From Anaerolineae bacterium (GTDB taxonomy: Bacteria; Chloroflexota; Anaerolineae; Aggregatilineales; Phototrophicaceae), in the NCBI GenBank assembly GCA_013360465.1, contig JABWBO010000019.1, forward strand, positions 1 through 57,063: 57,063 nucleotides of DNA, written 5' to 3'. Numbering within the stretch: position 1 is the stretch's first letter; each line of letters opens with the position of its first letter. Made by a program: the position numbers and the translations under genes. The notes below the pieces were generated by a model. That model saw only the letters and a program-made list of their open reading frames with translations, searched no databases and was not told the DNA's origin. This document shows positions 27,679 through 36,358 of the stretch, in pieces.

Positions 27679-27773
27679 CTTCTCTGCGGAGCAGGCGACG
27701 CGCCGGGTTCAGCGAGTCGGCGGGTCGCCCGGCTGTCGAAGCCCTTCGAGACCCACCTTCGCAGCAGCGAGGG

Positions 27774-28673
27774 TCAGAACTCCCCCAACGTCTCGATTTC
27801 AGTCTCCAGATGCACGCCCGTGCGCTCCTGGACGACCTGCTGGGCATGGCGGATCAGAGCATAGTAGTCGCGGGCGGACGCCTTTCCGGTGTTGATGAAG
27901 AAATTGGCATGAACCGGCGAGATCATCGCGCCGCCGATAGCAAACCCTTTCAAGCCGCACGAATCGAGCAGTCGTCCGGCGAAATCGCCCGGCGGATTCT
28001 TGAAGATGCTGCCCAGGCTCGCGCCCGGCGGCTGAGTGCGCTTGCGATGAGCGATATTGGCGTCCGTCCGCGCGCTGATCGCCGTCGGGTCGTCGTGCTG
28101 AAGCTGAAGCGCCGCCCGCAGCACCAGGAAACGGCGGTCCGCCCGCCCTTTCAGTACGGAAGTCCTGTACCCATAAGCCAGATCGGCGTTGGACAGGATG
28201 CGCTCGCCTTCGACTTCGATCAGCGCCGCCCAGCGCAGGCTGCCCGCCATGTCGCCCCCGTGCGCGCCGGCGTTATTGACCACCGCCCCACCGAGCGTCC
28301 CCGGAATGCTGACCGCCCACTCCATCCCTGCCAGCGCGCGCGCCGCGCAGTGACGCGCCAGCACCACCAAGCCCATGCCGCTGCTCGCCGTCACCACCGC
28401 CCGCGCCTCGTCGATGTCGATCTCGCTCACGTGGTTGATCACCACCAAGCCGCGCACGCCAGAATCGCTCACCAGCACGTTGGCGCCGCCGCCCAGCACA
28501 CGGACAGGCAGCCCCGCCGCCCAGGCGCGGCGCACGACCGCCGCGAGTTCGTCCAGCGAGCGGCGGGCGACGTAGATGGCGTCGGCGGGTCCGCCCAGAC
28601 GGGCGGCGGTATATTTCGCCAGCGGCTCGTCTCGCAGCAGGGGCAGATCGTCAAGAGCGGCAAAATCGATCAT
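27774..28673 (-). CDS. murB: UDP-N-acetylenolpyruvoylglucosamine reductase MurB
   Basis: FAD-dependent reduction that completes UDP-MurNAc. About 299 residues from ATG 28673 (MIDFAALD), 19 bases after murC. It shows NTRxGG-like [12 protein letters not shown], the FAD signature [39 protein letters not shown], and the catalytic Ser in [19 protein letters not shown], plus a final acidic EIETLGEF. An in-frame ATG further up (28730) overlaps murC and is less likely. Confidence 0.96.
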   Translation of the reverse strand: MIDFAALDDLPLLRDEPLAKYTAARLGGPADAIYVARRSLDELAAVVRRAWAAGLPVRVLGGGANVLVSDSGVRGLVVINHVSEIDIDEARAVVTASSGMGLVVLARHCAARALAGMEWAVSIPGTLGGAVVNNAGAHGGDMAGSLRWAALIEVEGERILSNADLAYGYRTSVLKGRADRRFLVLRAALQLQHDDPTAISARTDANIAHRKRTQPPGASLGSIFKNPPGDFAGRLLDSCGLKGFAIGGAMISPVHANFFINTGKASARDYYALIRHAQQVVQERTGVHLETEIETLGEF

Positions 28674-28692
28674 GGTTTCGCCCGGTAGGGGA

Positions 28693-30105
28693 TCACGTCC
28701 CCAGGAACATCCAGCCGATGCGCGGCGCATCGCCGGCGCTGAGGATCATGATCACCGCCGGGGAACGCGCCTCGCGCAGCAGCAGCGCCGACGCCTGATC
28801 GAACGAGACGACATGACGGGCGTCGGGGTGACGGCGAGCAATCGCCTCCGCCATGCCCGCGCCGTCAATCCCGCTGATCGGCGACTCGCGCGCGGCGTAA
28901 ACCGGCGTGACCAGCACGTGATCGGCATCGCTGAAACAGTCGATGAAGTCGTCCCACAGCGCCTGCGTGCGGCTGAAGGTGTGCGGTTGCCAGACCGCCC
29001 ACAGGGCATGGCGTGGGTAGCGCGAACGCGCGGCTTCCAGCGCCGCCCGAATCTTCAGGGGATGATGTGCGTAGTCGTCCACGACGATCACGCCATCGCG
29101 CTCGCCCATGATCTCGAAGCGCCGCCCTGCGCCGCCGAAGGACGCCAGTGCCGCCGCCGCCCTGGGCATATCCAGGCGGTCGTCGAGCGCGGTGCGCACG
29201 GCGGTCAGCGCCGCCGCCGCGTTCAGGGCGTTGTGCCTTCCAGGCACGCTCAGGCGAATCGTCATTCGCGCCGCGCCGGTCGGCACATAGTCGAAGGCGG
29301 GGCTGCCCTCGATCACGCGCAGGTCCTCGATCAGAGCGCGGGAGTCGAACGACCCTGCCGCCTGGGGGTCGCCGCCATAGATGCCGACCCGCCGCCCGCC
29401 GCGCCGTTCGGTAAAGGTCCGGGCGAGGCGTAGCGCGCCGGCATCATCACCGCAGACGATCAACTGTCCCGCCGGTGTGATGCGCTCGCTGAACTGAACG
29501 AAGCTGTTCTCCATGTCCTGCGGCGTCGGGAAAAAATCCGGATGATCCCACACCAGGTTGGTGACGACGGCGACATCGGGCGACAAGCCCAGGAACATAT
29601 GATCATACTCGTCGGCTTCGATGACGAATTCGCCGCCCACGCCGGCGCGGCCGTTCAGCCCGGTCATCGGCAGCGTCCCGCCGACGATATAGGAGGGATC
29701 GCGCCCCAGGCTGATCAGCAAATGGGCGATCATCGCCGTCGTCGTCGTCTTGCCGGCTGTGCCGGCGATGGCGATGACCTTCTTGCCGCGCGTCAGATCG
29801 CCGACGATCTCCGACCGCTTGTAGACGGGGATGCCTGCCTCGCGCGCCGCCTGCACTTCGATGTGGTCTGCCGCCGCCGCCGAGGTGACGAGGACCGCCT
29901 GAGCGCCGGCGACGTTGACGGCGTCATGCCCGACGACCACCGCCGCCCCTTCGGCAACCAGCGCCGCCGCGAGGTCGCTGGCGATGCGGTCGCTTCCGGT
30001 CACACGATAGCCCTGACCGAGCAGCACGCGGGCGATGGCGCTCATGCCCGCGCCGCCGATGCCGATCAGATGGACGTGACTGCCTGGAGGAGGAAGGAGT
30101 GCCAA
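28693..30105 (-). CDS. murC: UDP-N-acetylmuramate--L-alanine ligase MurC
   Basis: Adds L-Ala to UDP-MurNAc. 470 residues. N-terminal Rossmann motif HLIGIGGAGMSAIARVL; ATP P-loop GTAGKTTTT at 115-123, where the family usually has GTHGKT, so His is replaced by Ala; EADEYDHMFL and NLVWDHPDFFP in the central domain; VVDDYAHHPLKIRAAL and WQPHTFSRTQAL in the C-terminal domain. It starts with TTG at 30105, preceded by AGGTG. Confidence 0.96.
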   Translation of the reverse strand: MALLPPPGSHVHLIGIGGAGMSAIARVLLGQGYRVTGSDRIASDLAAALVAEGAAVVVGHDAVNVAGAQAVLVTSAAAADHIEVQAAREAGIPVYKRSEIVGDLTRGKKVIAIAGTAGKTTTTAMIAHLLISLGRDPSYIVGGTLPMTGLNGRAGVGGEFVIEADEYDHMFLGLSPDVAVVTNLVWDHPDFFPTPQDMENSFVQFSERITPAGQLIVCGDDAGALRLARTFTERRGGRRVGIYGGDPQAAGSFDSRALIEDLRVIEGSPAFDYVPTGAARMTIRLSVPGRHNALNAAAALTAVRTALDDRLDMPRAAAALASFGGAGRRFEIMGERDGVIVVDDYAHHPLKIRAALEAARSRYPRHALWAVWQPHTFSRTQALWDDFIDCFSDADHVLVTPVYAARESPISGIDGAGMAEAIARRHPDARHVVSFDQASALLLREARSPAVIMILSAGDAPRIGWMFLGT

Positions 30106-30143
30106 ATGAACACCTGTATGGGGGACGAGGACATGGCGCAGGG

Positions 30144-30689
30144 TCAGATGATGATCAGGACGATCACGAACAGGACGATCACGGCGACCGCCAGCAGATC
30201 GCCGTTGCCGGCAGGTCCGCCGCCGAGCAGGACCAGCGGCAAGATGTTGCGCGCCTGATCGCTGGGCGAACCCGGCGACGGCGCGATCACCTGCGGCGCG
30301 AGCGGGTACTCGTTGATGTCGAGGAAATACCAGATCGACCCCCAGATCAGATAACCGTTGATGAAGCCGAGGATCGCACCCAGAATCTTGTTTTGCAGTT
30401 CATCGCGTCCTTCATCACGGCGGCGTCCGCCCCCACCTCCGATGATGGTGCGCTCCTGGTAAGCGAAGTAGACAATGAGGATGAAGAAGAGCGACTGCAC
30501 GAAGAACACCTGATCGCGCGGGACGTTCGACAGCAGGACGCCGCGCAGCAGCGTGTCGAACTGGAACAGCGCGAACAGCCCCAGCACGATCCCGGCGGTC
30601 GAGACCAGCTCGCGATTCCACCCGCGCAGATACCCGATCATGCCGAAGAACAACGCCATCGTCCACATCAGCGCCGAAAGCTGTATCAT
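30144..30689 (-). CDS. CvpA-like small integral membrane protein
   Basis: 181 residues with four predicted TM helices (about 7-27, 33-52, 64-82, 160-181) and a Gly/Arg/Asp-rich cytoplasmic loop at 85-100. The pattern GYLRGWNRELVSTAGIVLGLFALF resembles CvpA/colicin V production family N-termini. It sits between murG (6-base gap) and murC (38-base gap) in the same transcript, suggesting an envelope role. The exact function is unknown. Confidence 0.65.
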   Translation of the reverse strand: MIQLSALMWTMALFFGMIGYLRGWNRELVSTAGIVLGLFALFQFDTLLRGVLLSNVPRDQVFFVQSLFFILIVYFAYQERTIIGGGGGRRRDEGRDELQNKILGAILGFINGYLIWGSIWYFLDINEYPLAPQVIAPSPGSPSDQARNILPLVLLGGGPAGNGDLLAVAVIVLFVIVLIII

Positions 30690-30695
30690 CGCGCC

Positions 30696-31811
30696 CTACC
30701 GTTCCTTGTTCGCGAGCCGGATCAATTCCCGCGCCGCATTCGCCGCGCCCTGGGGCTGCGCCAGAGCGGCGGATGCCCGCCCCATCGCCCCACGCTGCAC
30801 ATCGTCCCGCATGATCTGCCGGATCGTCGGCAGCAGCGTCTCTGACATCCTGCCATCTTCAACCATGACCGCTGCCCCCTGCCGAACCAGATAATCGGCA
30901 TTCACCTTCTGGTAGCGCCAGGCATATGGATAGGGTACGAGAATGGAGGGCAGTCCGAAAAGGGTCAGTTCGCCCAGCACACTCGCCCCAGAGCGCGACA
31001 CCGCCAGATCAGCAGAGGCGAGCGCCAGCGCCATATCCTCATGTAGATAGGCGAAAGCTTTCACCCGCTCGCCGTCCGCCGTCAACCCCTGCTGCTTCAG
31101 GATGCCGACAACCTCGTCCCAATCCACCTTACCGGTTACCCAGAGCAGCTGCACGCCGTCCGCCAGCAGTTCGGGCAGGATGGCGGCGACGGCACGGTTG
31201 ATGCTGCGCGCGCCCCGGCTGCCGCCGAAGACCAGCAGCGTCCGGCGCGCCGGATCAAGACCGAAGTGCGCTATGCCCGCCGCCCGCGTCGCCGTGAGCA
31301 ATGCCTGGCGCAGCGGGTATCCGGTGACGACCGCCTGACCGGCGCGAAAGTAGCGCAGCGAATCCGGCGCAGTGACGGCGACGCGCGTCGCCAGATGGCG
31401 AAGCGCCTTGATGGTCAGCGCCGGTTCGATGTCGGGCAGGGAGATCATCGACGGGACGCGCAGCATCCAGGCGGCGATCCCGCCCGGCACGCACACCCAC
31501 CCGCCGGTGAGCAGCAGGGCGTCCGGTCGATGGCGCAGCATGAACACGAGCGCCTGCGCCGTTCCGATGCCAAGCTTAACGAGGCTGACGCCGGCGCGCA
31601 ATATGCCGACGCCGTTGATCGGTCCCGACTGAACCTCGATGTACTGCGCGAATTTCACCGGTGAAGCCTCGACCAGGGGACGTTCAAACCCGCCGACGCT
31701 GCCGATGAAGGTCAGGCGGGCATCTGGCTCAAGACCGGCGAGCGCTTCGGCTATGGCTGTCGCCGGATAGACGTGTCCACCGGTTCCGCCAGCCGCGATC
31801 GAGATTTGCAC
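30696..31811 (-). CDS. murG: Lipid II synthase MurG
   Basis: GT28 glycosyltransferase that adds GlcNAc to lipid I at the inner face of the membrane. 371 residues: AAGGTGGHVYPATAIAEAL at the N-terminus, LLVFGGSRGARSINRAV between the two Rossmann domains, AVSRSGASVLGELTLFGLPSILVPYPY for UDP-GlcNAc binding. The start lies 83 bases inside the ftsW end, so translation is coupled. Confidence 0.96.
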   Translation of the reverse strand: MQISIAAGGTGGHVYPATAIAEALAGLEPDARLTFIGSVGGFERPLVEASPVKFAQYIEVQSGPINGVGILRAGVSLVKLGIGTAQALVFMLRHRPDALLLTGGWVCVPGGIAAWMLRVPSMISLPDIEPALTIKALRHLATRVAVTAPDSLRYFRAGQAVVTGYPLRQALLTATRAAGIAHFGLDPARRTLLVFGGSRGARSINRAVAAILPELLADGVQLLWVTGKVDWDEVVGILKQQGLTADGERVKAFAYLHEDMALALASADLAVSRSGASVLGELTLFGLPSILVPYPYAWRYQKVNADYLVRQGAAVMVEDGRMSETLLPTIRQIMRDDVQRGAMGRASAALAQPQGAANAARELIRLANKER

Positions 31812-33042
31812 GGCTGCCCCCCCTTTCCGGCGAAGTTTCGACTGCCGTCGTGCGCGCGACGCTCAGGAGCAAGCCAACGCCGGCGAGCATGGTCACCAGC
31901 GAGGAACCGCCATAGCTGATGAACGGCAGGGCGACGCCGGTCGAGGGCAGAAGATTGAGCATGACGGCGATATTCAGCATCGCTTTGGTCACGATCAGCA
32001 GCGTGACGCCGACCGCCAGCAGCGCGCCGAACGGATCGCGTGCGCGGCGGGCAATGTGAAAGCCGCGCATCGCCAGCAGCACGTACAGGAAAATGACGAA
32101 GACCGCGCCGACCAGACCCAGTTCTTCGCCGATGACGGCGAAGATGCTGTCGGTGTGGGCGGTCGGCAGGTTGCCGAACTTTTGCAGCCCCTGCCCCAAG
32201 CCGCGCCCGGTCATGCCCCCGTTGAGGAAGGCGATGATCGCCTGCTGAGCGTGATAATTGGTCTGCGTCAGGTCGGTCAGCCCGGCGATATACGATGAGA
32301 CGCGCCCCTGAGCATAGCTGAAGTTCTGGCTCAGGATATAGCCCGCCACGCCCAGAAAGCCGCCGACCGAGACGAGATGCATGATGTTCGCGCCGGAAAG
32401 AAAGTACATCAGGGTGGCGACGATCAGGATGGTCACGGCGGTGCTGAGATCGGGCTGAAGCAGGACCAGCACGCCCGCGCCGCCGACCAGGATGGTGAAG
32501 GGAATCAGCCCGAAGGCGATGCTGGCGACCTTGGTCTGCTTTGAGCCGAGCCACGCCGCCAGATAGACGACGATGACCAGTTCCGCCAGCTCACCGGGCT
32601 GGTAGGAGCCTTGCAGAAAGGCGCGCCGCGCGCCAAAGGTGGCGTCGGAAAAGATCAGCACGGCAATCAACCCGGCGATGGTCGCCAGCAGCAGCACGAC
32701 CGAAATCCGCTTCCAGAAGCGATAGGGGACGACGATCAGCGTCGTGAGAAGCCCGACGCCGATCAGCAGATTGCGGACGTGTACCATAAAGATGGCGGTG
32801 TCGCTGCCGAATTCCTGGTAGCTCCAGTCGAAAGTGGTGCTGTAGATCATCAGGCTGCCGATGGCGACCAGCAGCAGCACGACGACCAGCATCGGTAGGT
32901 CAATGGTGGACAGCAGCGTCCGACCGCGTTCGTGCGGACGGGTGAGCGGCGGGGCTGCCGTCGAACGCGGCGGAGCCTTGTAGATCGGCGGCGCTGCGGC
33001 GGCGTCATCGACAAACTGCGGCGCAGTTGTGCGGTCGGTCAT
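31729..33042 (-). CDS. ftsW: SEDS peptidoglycan polymerase FtsW
   Basis: 437 residues. Cytoplasmic Pro-rich N-terminus of about 45 residues, then ten TM helices with the SEDS landmarks: FGARRAFLQGSYQPGELAELV, LQPDLSTAV (catalytic Asp region), GLGQGLQKFGNLPTAHTDSIFAVIGEELG and GVALPFISYGGSSLV. It polymerises lipid II with the partner PBP encoded by ftsI. The C-terminal Arg/Ser-rich tail overlaps murG by 83 bases, longer than usual, so part of it may be non-conserved read-through. Confidence 0.95.
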   Translation of the reverse strand: MTDRTTAPQFVDDAAAAPPIYKAPPRSTAAPPLTRPHERGRTLLSTIDLPMLVVVLLLVAIGSLMIYSTTFDWSYQEFGSDTAIFMVHVRNLLIGVGLLTTLIVVPYRFWKRISVVLLLATIAGLIAVLIFSDATFGARRAFLQGSYQPGELAELVIVVYLAAWLGSKQTKVASIAFGLIPFTILVGGAGVLVLLQPDLSTAVTILIVATLMYFLSGANIMHLVSVGGFLGVAGYILSQNFSYAQGRVSSYIAGLTDLTQTNYHAQQAIIAFLNGGMTGRGLGQGLQKFGNLPTAHTDSIFAVIGEELGLVGAVFVIFLYVLLAMRGFHIARRARDPFGALLAVGVTLLIVTKAMLNIAVMLNLLPSTGVALPFISYGGSSLVTMLAGVGLLLSVARTTAVETSPERGGSRANLDRGWRNRWTRLSGDSHSRSARRS

Positions 33043-33111
33043 GGCAGAATCGGTTCACTCGGCTAACGATACTGCCTCTATTAAACCCTGAAACGCGCCC
33101 AGACGCAAAGA

Positions 33112-33158
33112 GACCTCACCCCAGTCTTGGAAATGGGTTTCGCACGCGGGGTGAGGTC
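33112..33158 (-). terminator. Hairpin after the flotillin gene
   Basis: 11-bp inverted repeat GACCTCACCCC (33112-33122) and GGGGTGAGGTC (33148-33158) with a 25-base loop, between the flotillin stop and the ftsW start. It contains the CCTCACCCC unit also seen next to the 4294 palindrome, so it may be a dispersed repeat serving as a terminator. No U tract. Confidence 0.45.
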
Positions 33159-33181
33159 AAAGAGGAGCGCCTGACTGGGTT

Positions 33182-34735
33182 TCAGCCTGCGGAATCCTGA
33201 GGCTGCTCCGGCGGTGCGGCGCTCGGCGCGGCGCCGGTGCGCAGCGTGCCCAACAGCCGCCCGACGCGCGCGAAGGTGCTTTCCAGATCGTCACCGCTGA
33301 GCGCCTCAACCTTGGCGCGGAACATCTCCGCCACTTCCGGGATGTTCATCAGCATGTCCATGAAGGTGCTGCCGCCGCTTGATCCAGCGCCCGCGCCGCC
33401 GCCGAACTGCACGACACGCACATTGCCGCCCAGCCCTGCCATCGCCTCGGAAATTGCCTGAACCTTGGCGATGTCCGCCTTGACGATCTCCTGGATCAAA
33501 TACTGGCGCAGGTTGATCTCATCTTCGGCGGCGGTAGCGGCAGCCAGTTCGCGCCGACCTTCCGCCTCGGCGAGCAGACGGGCTTTCTCGCCGTCCGCCT
33601 CCGCCATGCGCTTCGCCTTGTCGCCCTCGGCTTCGGCGAGCAGTTTCGCCTTCTCGCCTTCCGCTTCGGCAACCTTACGCGCCTGCACCGCTTCCGCCTC
33701 GGCTTTCGCGCCGGCGGCTTCCGCTTCCTTCAAGGCGCGCAGCGCGGCGGCATCCGCCCGCCCCTTCTGCTCGACGGCGTTGGCATCCGCCTCCGCCTGG
33801 GTGCGAATCGCGGCGGCGGCGGCTTCCGCCGAAATCGTCACACGGCGGCGCTCCGCCTCGGCTTCGATCTCGGTCGCCTCACGTTTGGCGCGAGCGGGGA
33901 CCAGCACATCGGCTTCCTGCTGCTGCGCCACCGCCAGGGCTTTCTGCTTCTGCACTTCCTGCTCCGATGACGCCCGCGCCAGCCCGACCTGCTGTTCGAC
34001 CTGCACCTCGCGAATCGACAGCGCCTCGCGCTGCTGAAGCAGCTCGCGCTGCGCGTCCAGTTCCGCCTGTTCCGCATCGCGCCGGGCAGCCGCCGCCTTG
34101 ACGCGGGCTTCGCGCTCGGCTTCCGCCTGGGCAATCGCCGCGTCGCGCTTGATGGCGGCGATCTGCGGCGCTGCCATCGCCTGCAAATAGCCCTGCCCGT
34201 CGGTGATCTCCTCGATACCCATGCTGATCACCTTGACGCCCATCGCCGCCACATCGTCGCGGGCGAGGTCCTGCACCTTCTGCACGAAGGAGTCGCGGTC
34301 GCGGTGGATTTCCTCAACGCTCATCTGCCCGACGATGGCGCGGAAGTTGGCGCTCAGAGTCTCGTTGATGATGCCGCGTATCTCTTCAGCCTTCTTTTCC
34401 AGGAAGGCGCGCGCCGCCGTGCGCAGCATCGCTTCATCGCTGTCGATCTGCACCTGCGCCACCCAGTCGAGCTGGATCGGCACGCCGCTGACCGTATAGA
34501 CTTCGTCTTTTTCCTGCTTGATGGTCATGATGCGCAGATCAAGCTGCTTGAAGGTTTCCAGCAGCGGCAGCACGAACACGCCGCCGTTGGTGATCATCCG
34601 GGCGTCGCCGCGCCCATAGACGACCATCACTTCGCTCGGCGGAACACGGTGATACTGATTCATCACGAACACGATGATCGCCACCACCAGCACCGCCAGG
34701 ACCGCGACTACGATCAACAAGCCGCCGCCATCCAT
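33182..34735 (-). CDS. Flotillin-family SPFH membrane scaffold protein
   Basis: 517 residues. N-terminal TM helix (LLIVVAVLAVLVVAIIVFVM), SPFH domain (SEVMVVYGRGDARMITNGG to about residue 190), then a long Ala/Glu/Lys-rich coiled coil (190-410) typical of flotillins. The C-terminal oligomerisation part is GGNVRVVQFGGG with a final disordered Pro/Ala tail. Flotillins organise membrane microdomains and affect cell-wall synthesis. The upstream nfeD gene is the classic partner. Strong ribosome site GGGGGTGAGGG. Confidence 0.93.
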   Translation of the reverse strand: MDGGGLLIVVAVLAVLVVAIIVFVMNQYHRVPPSEVMVVYGRGDARMITNGGVFVLPLLETFKQLDLRIMTIKQEKDEVYTVSGVPIQLDWVAQVQIDSDEAMLRTAARAFLEKKAEEIRGIINETLSANFRAIVGQMSVEEIHRDRDSFVQKVQDLARDDVAAMGVKVISMGIEEITDGQGYLQAMAAPQIAAIKRDAAIAQAEAEREARVKAAAARRDAEQAELDAQRELLQQREALSIREVQVEQQVGLARASSEQEVQKQKALAVAQQQEADVLVPARAKREATEIEAEAERRRVTISAEAAAAAIRTQAEADANAVEQKGRADAAALRALKEAEAAGAKAEAEAVQARKVAEAEGEKAKLLAEAEGDKAKRMAEADGEKARLLAEAEGRRELAAATAAEDEINLRQYLIQEIVKADIAKVQAISEAMAGLGGNVRVVQFGGGAGAGSSGGSTFMDMLMNIPEVAEMFRAKVEALSGDDLESTFARVGRLLGTLRTGAAPSAAPPEQPQDSAG

Positions 34736-34770
34736 ACCCTCACCCCCTTCTAGTGCATCCGATCAGATCA

Positions 34771-35289
34771 TCAGGCATCTTTGCGTCTGACGTAGAAGAT
34801 GCCGCCCTGGATTTCGACGACGACCACCTGTTCGCCCTGCTGTAGCGCTCCGCCATCGACCGCCCGCACAGAACGCTTGGCGATGGTCTCCTCCTCGAAG
34901 ATCGCCTCGCCGGTCTTGCCCGCCGGCGTATTGATCGTCACCCGCCCGGTGAGTCCGACCCAATCGCGCGGGCGAATCGGTTCGCTCTGCTGCGTCTTCA
35001 TGAAACGGAACAGGCGCATCGTCAGGCGACCGACCAGCGCGCCGGTCAGCCCGCCCGCCAGCAGCGTGACCACCGCGTTCCAGCCCGAAAGCGACCCCAG
35101 CAGCCCAACGCCGCCGAAGACCGCCAGGAACGCCGCGACGACCATGCAGCCGAAACCACTCTCGCCGTCGATGAAGTCGAGGTCGATGCTGTCGAACAGA
35201 TCGAAGTCGCCTCCGCTGAGCATGGAGAGCAGAAAATACCCCACCCCCACCAGAGTGATGACGCCGAAGAACAGCGTCAGCGCATCCAT
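34771..35289 (-). CDS. NfeD-like membrane protein (flotillin partner)
   Basis: 172 residues. TM helices near the N-terminus (FGVITLVGVGYFLLSML) and two more at about 50-90, then a soluble OB-fold (LTGRVTINTPAGKTGEAIF to VVVEIQGGIFYVRRK) typical of NfeD/YuaF. Encoded 35 bases upstream of flotillin, as in other bacteria where the pair works together in membrane microdomains. Confidence 0.85.
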   Translation of the reverse strand: MDALTLFFGVITLVGVGYFLLSMLSGGDFDLFDSIDLDFIDGESGFGCMVVAAFLAVFGGVGLLGSLSGWNAVVTLLAGGLTGALVGRLTMRLFRFMKTQQSEPIRPRDWVGLTGRVTINTPAGKTGEAIFEEETIAKRSVRAVDGGALQQGEQVVVVEIQGGIFYVRRKDA

Positions 35290-35483
35290 ATCTCAAGACC
35301 GTCCTTCACTGCCACAGCGCACAGATCAGCCTGTGTCCGACAGTTGAACACCATGATAATGGCAAACCGTCCCGTGCTTCCCCCACAATTTCTGGGGGGC
35401 GCTCTGACCTGCTGAGGAAACGATGGACCTTCGCCTGTATTATGAAAGGTAGTCCTGAAATATGAAAGTCGTGGAAACCAGCG
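35290..35483. promoter_or_regulatory. Divergent promoter region between nfeD and dedA
   Basis: 194 bases with no gene. For dedA there is a TATTAT box near 35439. A short hairpin of CCCCC/GGGGG lies near 35382-35400. For nfeD no box stands out. Confidence 0.35.
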
Positions 35484-36164
35484 ATGGATCTCATCGAGCT
35501 GATCAAAACCGTCGGCTACATCGGGCTGTTCGGCATCATCTTCGCAGAATCGGGCTTATTCGTCGGTTTCTTCCTGCCAGGGGACAGCCTGCTGTTCACA
35601 GCGGGCTTTCTGAGTTCGGTCCCGACCGAAACCGGCGGGATGGTCCTCTCGCTCCCATTGGTCATCATCGGCTGCGCTGTCGCCGCCGTCACCGGCGACA
35701 ACGTGGGCTATGCCTTTGGGCGGCGGGTGGGCGAGCGCTTCTTCCAGAAGGACGATTCGCTGCTGTTCAAGAAGAAGTACGTCCTGAAGGCGCAGGCGTT
35801 CTACGACAAGCACGGCGGCAAGACGATTGTCCTGGCGCGCTTCATGCCCATCGTGCGCACCTTCGCGCCGATTGTCGCCGGCATTGGTGAGATGGAATAT
35901 CGCCGCTTCTTCACCTTCAATATCATTGGCGGGGTTCTGTGGGCGGTCGGGCTGCCTCTGGCGGGCTACTTCCTGGGCAACCTGATCCCGGATGTCGACA
36001 AGTACCTGCTGCCCATCGTCGTCCTGATCGTCCTCCTCTCGGTCGCGCCGACCGCCCTGCATGTCCTGCGCGACGCCGAAATGCGCGAGGGACTCCTCAA
36101 CGCCCTCAAAAGCCTGTTGGGACGCAGAGGGACCGCCGGAACCGAACCGAAATCGGGGGGGTAA
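35484..36164 (+). CDS. DedA-family membrane protein, candidate undecaprenyl-phosphate transporter
   Basis: 226 residues, several membrane segments including re-entrant ones, with the DedA signatures ESGLFVGFFLPGDSLLFTAGF, GDNVGYAFGRRVGERF and ARFMPIVRTFAPIVAGIGEM. DedA member UptA was reported to return undecaprenyl phosphate across the membrane; other DedA proteins may move other lipids. Location inside the wall cluster and next to a DUF368 gene supports the C55-P reading (inference). The stop codon TAA coincides with the left edge of a small inverted-repeat element. Confidence 0.9.
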   Translation: MDLIELIKTVGYIGLFGIIFAESGLFVGFFLPGDSLLFTAGFLSSVPTETGGMVLSLPLVIIGCAVAAVTGDNVGYAFGRRVGERFFQKDDSLLFKKKYVLKAQAFYDKHGGKTIVLARFMPIVRTFAPIVAGIGEMEYRRFFTFNIIGGVLWAVGLPLAGYFLGNLIPDVDKYLLPIVVLIVLLSVAPTALHVLRDAEMREGLLNALKSLLGRRGTAGTEPKSGG

Positions 36165-36281
36165 GGCTGTTCCAGACAAAAGACGCGCCAGCGGTTGCAG
36201 GGGCGAACCCACGTGTTCGCCCGTGAACGGCGGGCGGAGACACAGCTCCGCCCCTGCTCGATTATTTTCTTGGAACAGCCT
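36164..36281. mobile_element. MITE-like 118-bp inverted-repeat element
   Basis: Ends AGGCTGTTCCA (36164-36174) and TGGAACAGCCT (36271-36281) are perfect inverted repeats, flanked by TAA on both sides as a possible target duplication. The inside holds a large hairpin (GCAGGGGCGAAC to GCTCCGCCCCTGC) with two smaller ones. No coding capacity. A TA-type duplication would fit IS630/Tc1-mariner mobilisation. Confidence 0.6.
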
Positions 36282-36358
36282 AAGAGTCAGTTCAGTCAAA
36301 ATGCAAAACGGACGCGCGCGGCGTCCGTTTTTTGTTTCCGAATCCGGGGCACAACGGC

